NCBI GenBank assembly: GCA_013396635.1
Contig: WBMW01005080.1
Coordinates: forward strand, 338,062-402,061
DNA length: 64,000 bases
DNA from: Penelope pileata
Taxonomy: Eukaryota; Chordata; Aves; Galliformes; Cracidae
Direction: 5' to 3'
In this document: piece after piece, positions 27,401 through 37,796 of the stretch
Layout: each line of letters starts with the position of its first letter
Numbering within the stretch: the stretch's first letter is position 1
The notes under the pieces: model-generated
Told to the model about the DNA's origin: nothing
The model's database searches: none
The model's input: only the letters and a program-made list of their open reading frames with translations
Translations under genes and position numbers: made by a program

Positions 27401-29313
27401 TATAGTTTATCTTAAACATTGAGAAATGTGCAGATTTGACCTGTAGTAACCATTCAATGAATTTGTGAGAATCCAGAAAGCTGAGGAATGATTGGAAAGA
27501 CTTTACAGTAATAGTTATAACTTCTGTGTAAATTCAACCTTTTCACCTTCAAATTGGTTTTCTTTAGAAATTTTTGTGAATGCACAAAAACAATTAGAAA
27601 AGTTGTTTGTGTGTATGAAAAATGGGGAACTGACACAAGAAAAGGAGGTAAAAAGAACCTCCTTGGGAAAGTGGCACAGTCTGCATGTAGCTTAAGGAAA
27701 TGCCATGTCATGTAATGGAAAGACGAGAATTGTTGGGGGAAGTTGCAGTTCAGTTTCAACAGTTCTATTGCTTCTCGAATTCTCAAATGCTCCCTGAGTA
27801 TAGTATATACCTGTATGTGTTGTGATCACTTTCCTCAAATCTCTTTGACTGAACAATCAGTCTGAATGACTGAACTGTCTTATACAACCAAATTACTTAA
27901 GCTTTGGGTAAGCAAGTCATCTTACCTAGTTTTAATCACCTAAAAATAAGCATTTAGCTAGTTATCTGAGCTTTCCTTAGCAGTAGTGGTGGTGGGCACT
28001 TCCTGGGATCTGAACTCTGCCATTGTAGTGTAGTTTGAAAACAGATGGGATAATCCAAAAGACAGCAAGTTAGATTAGACAGCTGACCTTTAGATGCTTA
28101 CAGTTAGGTAATATGAATTCATCTTTTACATGACAGTTGAATTTATACTTTAGAAGGAATAGAAAGAAGGACGAGTGCTAGTTGTATGTAACACTACATA
28201 TAATTTTTAAAAACGATAGTTTGTGACCCCTCCCTTCCTTTAAACTATTTGTAACTTTTTGAGTTGTAAACCTGTAATATTTGGACTTAAATGAGAAAAC
28301 ATACTACTACATGAAACTCAGACATAATCTCTGAAATTAATTTAAATGGTAAAACAGTAATGCTTTTGATGATCTAAAATGTTTTTGGTTTATTGCTGTT
28401 GTAGTGCAATAGTCCTCTATTTTAGTATCTACTGAAGATATGCAGGTTGCTGTTCCACAGATGTTAAAAGGGTTATGAAAGCTCTTCTGGGCCTTTTGGA
28501 GGTATACATGGTTAAACCATGTTAACATGAAATTCATAAATATGATGCAGTATGTGTATATACACATTCTAAAGAAAAAGTTATAGAGTGCAGAATGTCT
28601 AATTTTAAAGGAGCAGTACTCTTGATCTTCTCCTTTTGAATGTAAGTGCAGAAAGGAATTTATTTTATTTACGTAGCACCTTTCATTACTGTCAAAAACC
28701 CTGAGGCACCACATAAGAAAATAAAATCAATGTGGTAAAATAAATACAAAATATAAAACAAAGTCCTCAGGATTTTTAAATGGAAAAGATTTTCAAAGGA
28801 AATGGACTATACACATACCTTGTAAATTGTAGAAAAAAGTTGATGTTTTTAAGAAGATGAGATTAAATAGATTTTTGGAAGAAAAGGTCTCAGTACTTTA
28901 GTGCATTCCCTTCAGCAGCCATCCTATGCAGTGTCAGAGTTTTTAAATGATGAGTAGTGCCTAAATGATTATGTCCATCAGAACTCAACTGAAAATCGAC
29001 TCTCACTTGTACTCAAGGTCATGTACCTGAATGCTTTAAAATAAATCAGAAAGGGATATATAATATCACTAGGCTACTTTTAGACATGCCTTTTAAAGAA
29101 TGTAAGGTAGACATAATATGATAATAATAGCCGTAGAGTGCAAACAGAATGGAAGTATGTATTTAATATTTTTTCTGAATTTAATATTTTTTTCTGAAAT
29201 TTGGCCTCAAAACCCAAGTTCCCCAACACACGTAACTTGTCTGGAGAATAGTTATTTGAAAGTGAAAGTGAGAAAATATTGCTGTACAGTCTCCTCGTGT
29301 TTTAAACACTCAA
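24491..29313. other. No confident gene
   Basis: AT-rich DNA with open frames of up to 125 codons (minus strand, 28337-28714) and 110 codons (minus strand, 27454-27786). Neither shows known motifs or biased composition. A segment at about 25515-25610 ends in a fair donor (TTCAG|GTATAA) after an open frame, but its acceptor is ambiguous. There is an imperfect 18-19-base tandem duplication at 29162-29198. Best read as intron or intergenic sequence. Confidence 0.5.
26412..26435. repeat. (TTGAG)n pentanucleotide repeat
   Basis: Nearly five tandem TTGAG units, uninterrupted. Confidence 0.9.
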
Positions 29314-30853
29314 TTCATAGAATCATAGAATGAATCATAGAATGGTTCAGGTTGGAAGGGACCTTAGAGATCATCTTGTTCCAACCCCCCTGCCATGGGC
29401 AAGGACACCTCCCACTAGACCAGGTTGCCCAAAGCCCCATCCAGCCTGGCTTTGAATACTTCCAGAGAGGGGGCATCAACGACTTCTCTGGGCAACCTGT
29501 TCCAGTGTCTCACCACCCTCACAGTGAAGAATTTCTTCCTTATATCCAGTCTAAATCTGCCCTCTTCCAGTTTATAACCATTACCCCTTGTCCTGTCATT
29601 ATCTATCGTTGTAAAAAGCCCCTCCCCAGCTTTCCTGTAGGCCCCCTTCAGGTACTGGAAGGCTGCTATCAGGTCCCCCCGCAGCCTTCTCTTCTCCAGG
29701 CTGAAGAGTCCTAACTCTCTCAGCCTGTCCTCGTAGGGGAGGTGCTCCAGCCCTCTGATCATCCTCGTGGCCCTCCTCTGGACCCGCTCCAACAGCTCCA
29801 CATCCTTCTTGTGTTGGGGGCCCCAGAACTGGACACAATACTCCAGGTGAGGTCTCACGAGAGCAGAGTAGAGGGGCAGAATCACCTCCCTCGACCTGCT
29901 GGCCACACTTCTCTTGATGCAGCCCAGGATGCGGTTGGCCTTCTGGGCTGCAAGCGCACACTGCCGGCTCATGTTGAGTTTCTCGTCAACACACACCCCC
30001 AAGTCCCTCTCCTCAGGGCTACTCTCAAGCCATTCTCCGCCCAGCCTGTATGTGTACTTGGGATTGCTCCGACCCAGGTGCAGGACCTTGCACTTGGCTT
30101 TGTTGAACTTCATGAGGTTGGCATGGGCCCACCTCTCAAGCCTGTCCAGGTCCCTCTGGATGGCATCCCTTCCCTCTGGCGTGTCGACTGCACCACACAG
30201 CTTGGCATCATCTGCAAACTTGCTGAGGGTGCATTCGATCCCACTGTCCATGTCACCGACAAAGATGTTAAACAGCACTGGTCCCAGTACCGATCCCTGA
30301 GGAACACCACTCGTCACTGGTCTCCATTCAGACACTGAGCCATTGACCGCCACTCTCTGAGTGCGGCCATCCAGCCAGTTCCTTATCCAGCGAGTGGTTC
30401 GTCCATCAAACCCATATTTATCCAGTTTATCAACCAGGATGCTGTGCGGGACAGTGTCAAACGCCTTGCACAAGTCCAGGTAGATGACGTCGGTTGCTCT
30501 CCCTTTATCCACTGTTGCTGTGACTCCATCATAGAAGGCCACTAGGTTTGTCAGGCACGATTTGCCCTTGGTGAAGCCATGTTGGTTGCCGCCAATCACC
30601 TCCTCTCGATTTTCCATGTGCCTTAGTAGAGCCTTCAGGAGGATCTGCTCCATGATCTTGCCAGGCACAGAGGTGAGGCTGACCGGCCTGTAGTTTCCAG
30701 GATCATCTTTTTTCCCCTTCTTGAAAATGGGGGTTATGTTCCCCCTTTTCCAGTCAGTGGGAACTTCACCAGACTGCCATGACCTTTCAAATATGATGGA
30801 TAGTGGCTTGGCAACCTCATCCGCCAGTTCCTTCAGGACCCGTGGATGAATTC
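29314..30853 (-). mobile_element. CR1 LINE, 5'-truncated, relatively young copy
   Basis: A non-LTR retrotransposon copy of about 1.5 kb in reverse orientation. The 3' end lies at 29314-29346 and shows the CR1 tail of repeated ATTCTATGA units (on the minus strand). It is preceded by the 3' UTR block with GGTCCCTTCCAACCTGAACC. The 5' end stops inside ORF2, as is usual for CR1. The reverse-transcriptase frame is open across almost the whole copy, so the insertion is younger than the decayed CR1 at 23.5 kb. The heptamer AAACACT occurs just outside both ends (29304-29310 and 30854-30860) and may be a target-site duplication. Confidence 0.95.
29415..30842 (-). pseudogene. CR1 ORF2 C-terminal two thirds (reverse transcriptase), 5' truncated
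   Basis: The minus strand is open from about 30842 to a stop at 29415, roughly 475 codons. There is no natural start, because the endonuclease and N-terminal part are absent through 5' truncation; a full CR1 ORF2 is about twice this length. Reverse-transcriptase signatures are intact. NYRPVSLTS lies near 30680-30710. The palm motif with the first catalytic aspartate, YLDLCKAFDTVPHS, is about 63 residues after the in-frame PGKIM at 30665. SGVPQGSVLGP follows, then the catalytic FADD motif about 30 residues later. The remaining 250 residues are the CR1 C-terminal region, ending in GNLV. The protein would copy CR1 RNA at the target site, but without the endonuclease it is not expected to be functional. 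Plus-strand frames over this region are antisense shadows. Confidence 0.9.
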
Positions 30854-31548
30854 AAACACTTTCTCCTAGTATTAGCTTACATCCAAGTTTTGACCTCTGT
30901 ATAGAAGATGTGTAATTTGTAAGTTTTCAGACAAAAAACAAAGCACAACAGAAAACTGTGTTTACAAAATGGGAATCAGGTAAATTTGCGTGCAGTCATT
31001 TTTGGGGGAGAATAACTATCTCCAATAACTGTTATTTTTATTGGTAAAGGCTAGAAAAAGTGAGGTTTTGGCACCACAGTGTTTTATTAATGAGATGTTT
31101 TTCTGCTCTTTGATGAGACTTGTAGTGGGTGACAATTCTACCTTGTGCTCCATGCATAAATTTGAAGACAAGCAGTCAAGTCTTCTCCCACTGTTTGTGT
31201 GTCTATTAAGTTCAAAATTGAGGCATACAGATTGTTTGCTATAAATTCAAACCTGTTTTCCTTAACATATACCATGTATTTTGGTATCTGGTGATAAAAA
31301 TTGAAACCGACAGAGGACAGAATAATAGTTAAATATCAGGTTGTTTGAATATGAGTTACTAAAATTACTACTTTATAGTGAAAATTAGTGATATGAACCT
31401 TAATTATAAACTGGGCAATTTTTTTGCCTTAGTTTCTGTCCAGTGAAACTATTGAAGTTAGTCAGTCAGTGTAGACTTGAATTTGGTGTAACTAATGTCA
31501 GAATCCTATCAAAGTGCTATTATTTGTACTCTTATACATAAATAAAGG
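30854..31548. other. No gene recognised
   Basis: About 700 bases of AT-rich spacer between the CR1 copy and the LTR composite. I see no supported feature. Confidence 0.6.
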
Positions 31549-31925
31549 TGTTGTGGCTTAAGCCAGCAGCAGCTCAGCACCACACAGCTGTTTGGTCACT
31601 TCCTTGCCTCCAGTACAATGAGGAAATGGATTGAAAACAAATTAGAACATGTAGGTTGAGATAAAAAACTATTTACTAAGACAGAAAATGGAAAAATGGG
31701 AACAAAAATGTGATGATAAATATATATCCACAATGCAATTACTTACCACCCTCTGAGCGACATCCAGCTAACAATACAATGCCCACTGACTGATGTCCTG
31801 CTAGCAATGCAAGGTCTCACTGCCTGCTGACCAACACCCAGCAACCCCCGAGCAGCAGCTGCCCCTCGTCCAGCTCCCCACAGCTTTATACCCTTCTGCA
31901 TGATGTCACGTGGTATGGAATAACC

Positions 31926-32833
31926 CATGGGTGTCCAAACTTTTGACTTGTCTGGGCCGCATTGAGGGAAGAGGAATTGTTTTGGGTTGCACATAAAATA
32001 TATAATATAGTTAATGTATGTAAGTAACAAAACTTAATTTTTTAATGTTTTTTATTAAAACAAAAAAAGAGCAACAAAAAACCCCATAAAACTAGTGGGA
32101 TATTTGACCTTGTTTTTGTGAAACAAATGCATCAGTCTGGTTTGATTGAAGTGGTTGCAATTCTTAGTGAGTTCTCAAAGTGTTTGTCAGAGATTTTTGA
32201 TGAAATTTTACTCTTCCTGTGCTTCATCCTTGAAAATAGTTGTTCACAAATGTGTTTGCTTTTTGGCAGTATGTACATGAATAAAGTATGATTGTGAAGT
32301 GAGGGATATTTTTCTCTGGTAAGAGAGGTCTCATAAAAGTAGTAGAGAGACATGAGTCTGTGATTCTGTGATGATCAAATTCTTTAGATGAATATCTGTT
32401 TGGAACTCTATGCATTTCATCAAAAATTTACAGGTAATGTATTTATGTCGACTGAAAATGGATTTGCAAATATACCAAAAAATTGATGATTTTTTCAACA
32501 TTCTTGAAAGATATTCTCAAATTCCTTTACCAAAATGGAAAGCAAAGCTGCGTATTTTTTGCTATTCACAGGACTCTGTTTAGCCAATGTATCAAACTGC
32601 TTAAAATTACTGGCATAAATTGAATTTGCACTGCACTGCAGTTCAGCCTCCCCATGTCCTGGCTTCAGCTCAGACCCCACTCCAATGTTTGGTTGTTGCT
32701 GAGCAATGGGTGTGCGTCCAGGGCCACGCTGGGCTGCTCAGCGAGGAAGAGCCACTGCCATGAAGACACAGTGGCAAGGAGCAGGCTGCAGTGGAGGCTG
32801 TGCCAGGCTGCATGTGTGGATTGGACATGCCTG
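31926..32833 (-). mobile_element. hAT (Charlie-like) DNA transposon, internally deleted, nested in the LTR
   Basis: An insertion of 908 bp with imperfect terminal inverted repeats: left CATGGGTGTCCAA, right (complement) CAGGCATGTCCAA. It is flanked by an 8-bp target duplication, GAATAACC (31918-31925) and AAATAACC (32834-32841), the length typical of hAT elements. Removing it rejoins the LTR sequence GGTATGGAATAACC...CAGGCCAGCTG. The left interior contains CTGGGCCGCATTGAG, characteristic of Charlie-type ends as I remember them. It carries a decayed transposase fragment on the minus strand (separate entry). Confidence 0.88.
32132..32680 (-). pseudogene. Decayed hAT transposase C-terminal fragment
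   Basis: Minus-strand frames within the hAT element encode pieces of a hAT transposase. The best segment, about 32132-32260, includes CEQLFSRMKHRKSKISSKIS followed by LRIATTSIKPD. This matches the C-terminal dimerisation region of hAT transposases, where an F-S-x-M-K motif is followed by L-x-N-x-L-R-I-A. A more N-terminal piece in another frame (about 32495-32620) contains AKQSPVNSKKYAALLSIL and EFENIFQEC. Frameshifts and stops separate the pieces, and the DDE core and zinc finger are missing. No functional transposase can be made. Confidence 0.75.
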
Positions 32834-32912
32834 AAATAACCTCTTGCCTAATTCAGGCCAGCTGTCCTGGCTCTGCCCTGCCCCTGCTGCTGCATCATAA
32901 AGGCAGCAGATC

Positions 32913-33095
32913 TTCATAGAACCATACAATGACTTGGGTTGGATGGGACCTCAAAGATCATCTAGTTCCAAGCCTCCTGCCATGTGCAGGGTTGTCATCT
33001 TTTAGATCAGACTTCCCAGGAACCCATCCAACCTGGCATAGAATGCCTCCAGGGAATGGGCCACTGTGACTGCCCCATTCCTGTTCTTCGCCACC
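32913..33095 (-). mobile_element. CR1 3' tail fragment nested in the LTR
   Basis: About 180 bases of CR1 3' end in reverse orientation. It starts TTCATAGAACCATACAATGA and continues with GGTTGGATGGGACCTCAAAG and ACCCATCCAACCTGGCATAG. It interrupts the ERV LTR, whose sequence resumes near 33096, so it inserted after the LTR. Confidence 0.8.
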
Positions 33096-33190
33096 AAGTG
33101 ACCTGTCCTGGCCTTGGATTTGCTTCCATCACTCAGCAACAGCCAAAACATCAGTGTGCTATTAACATTATCTCAGTTGAAACCAGGACA

Positions 33191-35244
33191 AAAGACTACG
33201 TTCAAAATCACTCCCCAAATGGCTGTGGTTTGCTTCTATTCTTACATAGCCGTGTACCTATAATGAACAGTCACTTTGCATTTGTTGAATTTTATATTAA
33301 GATTTTATTGTACTTGTCTTTCTAGAGTTAAAATTAGAACTTTGATCACAGTTTGTCTTAAAGCAAAGCTTCATGAAAAATCCAAAGGTTGGAATTAGGA
33401 GCAGTTACAGGTTCTGTTTCTGGCTTAATTGTAACTTAGTTGATTAGCACGTACTTTGTGACAGGCAGTAAATTTCCATAGGTTGATGTTGCAGGGCTTG
33501 CCTATCAAACAGAAATGACCTAGAGGGCTGGTACCTGACTGCTTTCTCTGACAGCATTTGTAGACAGGCTTTATTGCAGATTAGGACTCTTCTCTTTTAG
33601 AGCTTAACAAGCACCTGTGGGCCTAATCGTGAAGCTGAGTAGAGACAAGGGACAAATGCTTGTAATCTGAAGCAATGATTCCTGTCCTTTCATAGGGGCC
33701 AAAATGCCATTTATACACTGGTCTTGAAAGCTCTGCCCAGTTCTCATGATGTTTGTGCTGTTTTTCACTTTCATGAATGAATTAGAATTTTCTCTAGGAT
33801 GTTAAAAGACTTCCCTGTTGTGTCAGAAGAGATAATTAAGAGCTTTAATATTAATGGTGAGACAATGGTTATGACAAACTTGCTTTTATGCTTGGCTCAA
33901 GAAAAATGGTAAAGTGATTGTATCTGCATATCAAGTAAACTCTGATGAACAACATTTTGAACAGGTGAAACTTGCTGATCCCAGGATTGCTGAACGACCA
34001 GCCAGAAATACATGCTGCATTATCATGTGATCTTATTATTGGTTGATATCTTTTCTGATGGCCAACCTAGCTTATTCTTACCCTGTTGTAAACAAAAAAC
34101 CTGGCAAGGGCACCTGAAGTAATTGGAAATACTTATATCTGGTTGTAATAAATATGAGTATTTACAGGATAAGTCAGATATGTGTTTCAAAGCACACTCT
34201 AAAACTTCAGGAAATACCATTCAGCCATAAATATACTCTACTTACTACTTCTGAGATTGGTGAATGAGAATGTAGTTGAACAATGTCCATTTTTCTCACT
34301 TCATTATAATTCATAGCTTTTAGTGTACCTTGTTCCTAGTATGTTACATTTTATAGCTGAGGGTGGAAAGTAAGAATAATACTTTGCATTTCTCTATTAT
34401 GTCATCCAGTGTCAAAGTACTTAAGCATTATTTGATCAAAACTTGCTATGTGGCTGTGTGAGTGGTAAGGATTCTTTCTGAAGTGAAGCCATCACTTAGC
34501 AGAAGAGTTGTTTATGGAAAGGTTACAAGCACAGATATCACTTCAGATGCGTTCCTTCTATGAAGCCTTTCGATATGTTCTGTCTGCCAAGTTTCCTACA
34601 GATTGATACCTCATTCTTTTTCTCTTAATCTTTTTTAATCATTTACAGCATTTACAGTGTGGTAGGACCTTTATCAGTAGATAGTTCCATTTAAGGACTG
34701 AAGAAAATTTAGGCTGTTAATTGCAGACGCCAGGTACAGGTGTCAGAGTTTTAAAAATGTAAGTATCTGCCTCAGCAGTTTGCTCTGAGTACCTCTGTCA
34801 AATATTTTAGTCTCCCTACCACCTTCCAGTCTGTAGGGAGACCTGTCTTCTTCAGGTGGTGATCCCTTATTATCGCAGTTGGGTTGGAGAAAGCCAAGAA
34901 TACCTGGGAAGTAGCACAATAACAGTGCTGAGCTCTGTGGAGGTGTCATGAGGCTTAAGTCAGGTGCCGCACACTGTCCTTCACTTTTTTGCGGCTGAAT
35001 TCTCTTCTGAGTGTAGTGACTTAGCTGAATGTTCTCTGTCAGCATGCATGCTCCAGGTGTCCCATGACACTTCCAATCTTGATTAAAATTTTGTCACCCT
35101 TGAATCATTTTACTTTTGTTAATAACATAGCCTATTTTGTACTTTCTTGAAATGTGATTGCTCAGACAGGCATTGTTTTACATTACTAGGCTTTCTGCTC
35201 TTCTACAGAGGTAACTGTCTTATATTCAGTTTTACACTTCATGC
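33191..35244. other. No gene recognised
   Basis: About 2 kb of mixed composition. A minus-strand frame at 34743-35045 lies where the integrase side of the Ty3/gypsy fossil would be expected, but I could not recognise integrase motifs in it. Confidence 0.5.
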
Positions 35245-35680
35245 TTTGTTTATCTGCCTTCAGTAAATGATTTCCCTGGGCAATATCTTATCCTTACATC
35301 ATATTTGTAGTATCTCAGTAGCATATATTGTACCCACTGGAGCACACTCAGTAGTAATGTCTTCATGATGCTTTCTAATGTCTTGTCATCAAATTGTACA
35401 TCCATCTTGTGCTTAAAGATAAACAGATAGAATTGCACTAATCCAAAGAGCACAGCCACAGTTCTTGTTCTGTGTAAGAGTGGCTCTGAGAATACTGCCT
35501 TTCTGTGTCTCTCAAGACCTTAATATTAAATCCTATGAGCTTTGGATCAATCATACTTAAAACTACACCAAGAATTCTGCTTTAGCTCTGTAAGGTCATG
35601 TAGGACTGATTCATAAGCTGCAGCTGATTTTTCAGAACTGTAGCATGTTGTATTCCTCTATCTGGGTCTAGTTAGCTTAT
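35245..35680 (-). pseudogene. Ty3/gypsy-type retrotransposon fossil (RNase H region of pol)
   Basis: The minus strand encodes, in pieces, the RNase H segment that follows reverse transcriptase in Ty3/gypsy pol. In the order of translation: LGVVLSMIDPKLIGF (about 35530-35580) corresponds to the family pattern LGAVL...K..A. LRDTERQYSQ (about 35485-35515) corresponds to LTDTE..YAQ. AVLFGLVQF (about 35430-35456) corresponds to LLAVVFGLE.F. DDKTLESIMK (about 35365-35395) corresponds to the TDHKPLE motif. MLLRYYKYDVRIRYCPGK (about 35275-35330) corresponds to MLLRLQ.YD....Y.PGK. A frameshift near 35457, an insertion and a stop after the PGK region show it is dead. Upstream sequence to about 35680 may be the end of the RT domain. 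LTRs and integrase were not found. Confidence 0.75.
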
Positions 35681-36039
35681 TGTAGGGAATGATTACATTC
35701 AAAGGAAGGGAAATCGTGATGAAAATATTTCAATAAACATCTAGCATTTCAATAAATCAGTCCATGATTTCAAAATTCAGACAAAGTGTCCTGGCTCCTG
35801 AAGCAATATTCTGAAACATGTTTCAACAGACAATACATAAATAATATTGGATGATTTGCTTATGATACCAGTGAGCACTTACATCTTGTCTTTTCATTGT
35901 CTTTAAGTTTCTGTAGTTGTAAAAAAAAATTTATATGACTGAAAGCAGAGAATAGACTCCTCCAGTGTTCTTTTATATGGAACTTTATTCCTTACTGTTA
36001 TTACAGATGAAGAACTAATACAGAACATAGCTAAGGTTA

Positions 36040-37021
36040 GAATCATAGACTTACAGAATGGCTTAGGCTGGAAGGGACCTTAAAGATCATCCAGTTCCAA
36101 CCCTCCTGCCATCAGCAGGGTTGCCATCCACTAGACCAAGCTGCCCAGGGCCCCATCCAACCTGGCATTGAACTTCTCCAGGGATAGAGCATCCACGACT
36201 TCTCTGGGCAATCTGTTCCAGTGCCTCACCACCCTCTGAGTAAAGAATTTCCTCCTTATACCTATCCTAAATTTTTCCTTTTACAGTTTAAAGCCATTCC
36301 CCCTTGTCCTGTCACTATCAGACTGTGTAAAAAGATGGTCTCCCTCCTGCTCGTAAGGTCCCTTTAAGTACTGGAAGGCCTCAGTGAGGTCTCTTCAGAG
36401 CCTTCTCCAAACTAAACAAGCCCAGCTCCCTCAACCTTTCTTCGTGGTAGAGATGCTCCAGCCCTCTAATAGTCTTTGTGGCCCTCCTCTTGACCTGCAC
36501 CAACAGCTCCACATCCTTCCTGTGCTGGGGACACCAGGCCTGGACGCAGTACTCCAGATGGGGCCTCATGAGGGCAGAGTAGAGGGGCACAATCCTCTCC
36601 CTCTCACTGCTGCTACCCCTCCTTTGGTGCAGCCTGGGATACAGTTGGCCTTCTGGGCTGCAAGCACACAATGTTGTCTCATGTCAAGCTTTTCATCCAC
36701 TGGGACCCCAAAGTCCTTCTCCCCAGGGCTGCTCTCAAGGAGTTCTTCTCTCAGTCTGTACACATCTGGGATTGCCCCAGCTCAAGGGCAACACTTTGCA
36801 TTTGGCCTTGTTGAACCTTATTAGGTTCACATGGGCCCACTTTTCAAGCCTGTCCAGGTCCCTCTGGATGGCATCCTTTCCTTCTGTTGTGTCAACTGCA
36901 CCATTCAACTTAGTGTCATCACCAACTTAGTGAGGGTAGTACACTTGATCCCACTGTTTGTGTCATTGATAAAGATGCTGAAGAGCATCAGTCCCAAGAT
37001 GAACCCCGAAGAGATGCCACT
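36040..37021 (-). mobile_element. CR1 LINE fragment, frame broken, split by an LTR
   Basis: CR1 in reverse orientation. Its 3' tail is at 36040 (GAATCATAGACTTACAGAAT), followed by GGCTGGAAGGGACCTTAAAG. It runs inward through the ORF2 C-terminal region; minus-strand pieces include YSALMRPHLEYCVQAW and RATKTIRGLEHL near 36450-36610. Several frameshifts make it non-functional. At about 37021 it is interrupted by an LTR. The next CR1 segment (CACTGGCTTCCATCTGG) resumes at 37754 and continues to about 37796. The two parts are one insertion. Confidence 0.9.
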
Positions 37022-37755
37022 TGTGGTTGTCTGAGATTAACAAGGAATTTGACTTGTGCTGACTCAAGCAACCAGAGAACAATACAGAAAGGGGCCCAAA
37101 CGACTTGAGTCAGAAGCTGCAAGAAGTATGGACTATCACCCTGCAGAGGCAGGGTGGTGGGCTGCTTATCTGTACTTCCTCTTCTGGACAGCATCTGCTT
37201 CCTCTTACATCTGATAAACATCAGCTGAAGAAAAAAATCAGTACTAACTAAGGAAGGGATGCACGACCACCAGAGACTCTTCACAATCACAAGAGACCCT
37301 TGCTGGAACTCCCCAATCTTCTAGACAGAAGTGGGTTGCCATCCCGAGCGCAGTCTCAGACCAACTAAGCTATATAAAGGTGAGCACACATTTACATTTG
37401 TTGATCCACCATCCACAGTTCAAGACTCCTTGCTCAAGACATTACTAGATTGAAGGAGTGGTGAAATCTCTCTTTTTCTTTCTCTTCCTCTCTTTCCTCT
37501 CGATTTTCTTTTGTTTTCCTTTACTAGCTGTTGCCTAAATTTGTCTCTGAGTAGTTGATTTATTGTTGTTAGAAAGTTGCCTGATTTTTGCCTTGAAGTA
37601 GTTAACTCTTAGAAAGCTCAGTAAACTGGATTGTATTGTTCCTGTGAGTCACTGTCTGACTCCATTGCTTCTTCAACCCTGTCGAGCAGGGAGTGCCCTG
37701 TTCAGGACATTCCAAAGATTCACCTTCGTCGCAACTCACTGAGTGGGAAAAGACA
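37022..37755 (+). mobile_element. Solo LTR of an endogenous retrovirus inserted into the CR1
   Basis: About 730 bases that are absent from the other CR1 copies and interrupt the CR1 between CCACTTGT and CACTGG. It begins TGTGGTTGTCTGAG or, a few bases on, TGTCTGAG. It contains a clear promoter-like TATATAAAGG at 37371-37380, about 350 bases in, then a polypyrimidine stretch (37468-37520). It ends near AAAAGACA. This layout, U3 with TATA followed by R/U5, indicates plus orientation. The T(A/G)...CA ends, size and lack of internal genes fit a solo LTR. A CACT repeat at both borders may be part of the target duplication. It is the only clearly plus-oriented element in the window. Confidence 0.7.
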
Positions 37756-37796
37756 CTGGCTTCCATCTGGGCATAGAGCCATTGATTCTAAAGGTA
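37754..37796 (-). mobile_element. Continuation of the split CR1
   Basis: CACTGGCTTCCATCTGGGCA and the following CATAGAGCCATTGA match the CR1 segment at about 30315-30347. That segment follows directly on CCACTCGT in the intact copy, which shows that the CR1 resumes here after the LTR. Confidence 0.8.

Larger units (their letters stand above)
31549..33190 (-). mobile_element. Solo LTR of an avian endogenous retrovirus, split by two later insertions
   Basis: The outer element starts with TGTTGTGGCTTAAGCCAGCA (31549) and ends ...AACCAGGACA (33190), with the TG...CA ends of an LTR. LTR segments are 31549-31925, 32834-32912 and about 33096-33190. Together they follow the layout of a widespread bird ERV LTR as I remember it: CAGCACCACACAGC, GGTTGAGATAAAAA, GCTTTATACCC, GATGTCACGTGGTATGG, CAGGCCAGCTGTCC, CAGCAACAGCCAAAACATCA. 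On the minus strand GGTATAAAGC (about 31883-31892) is a plausible TATA box, which sets the orientation. No gag, pol or env remains, so it is a solo LTR. The flanks AAAGG and AAAGA may be a decayed 5-bp target duplication. Confidence 0.8.

Noticed and set aside
27454..27786. A 110-codon minus-strand frame
   Set aside because: F-, L- and K-rich reading of AT-rich DNA without recognised motifs.
28337..28714. A 125-codon minus-strand frame
   Set aside because: No domain, no composition bias of coding DNA and no convincing splice context. Probably a chance open frame.
29742..30338. A 198-codon plus-strand open frame and others nearby
   Set aside because: They are antisense to the CR1 reverse-transcriptase frame, which has all expected motifs. 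The plus frames have no recognised motif.
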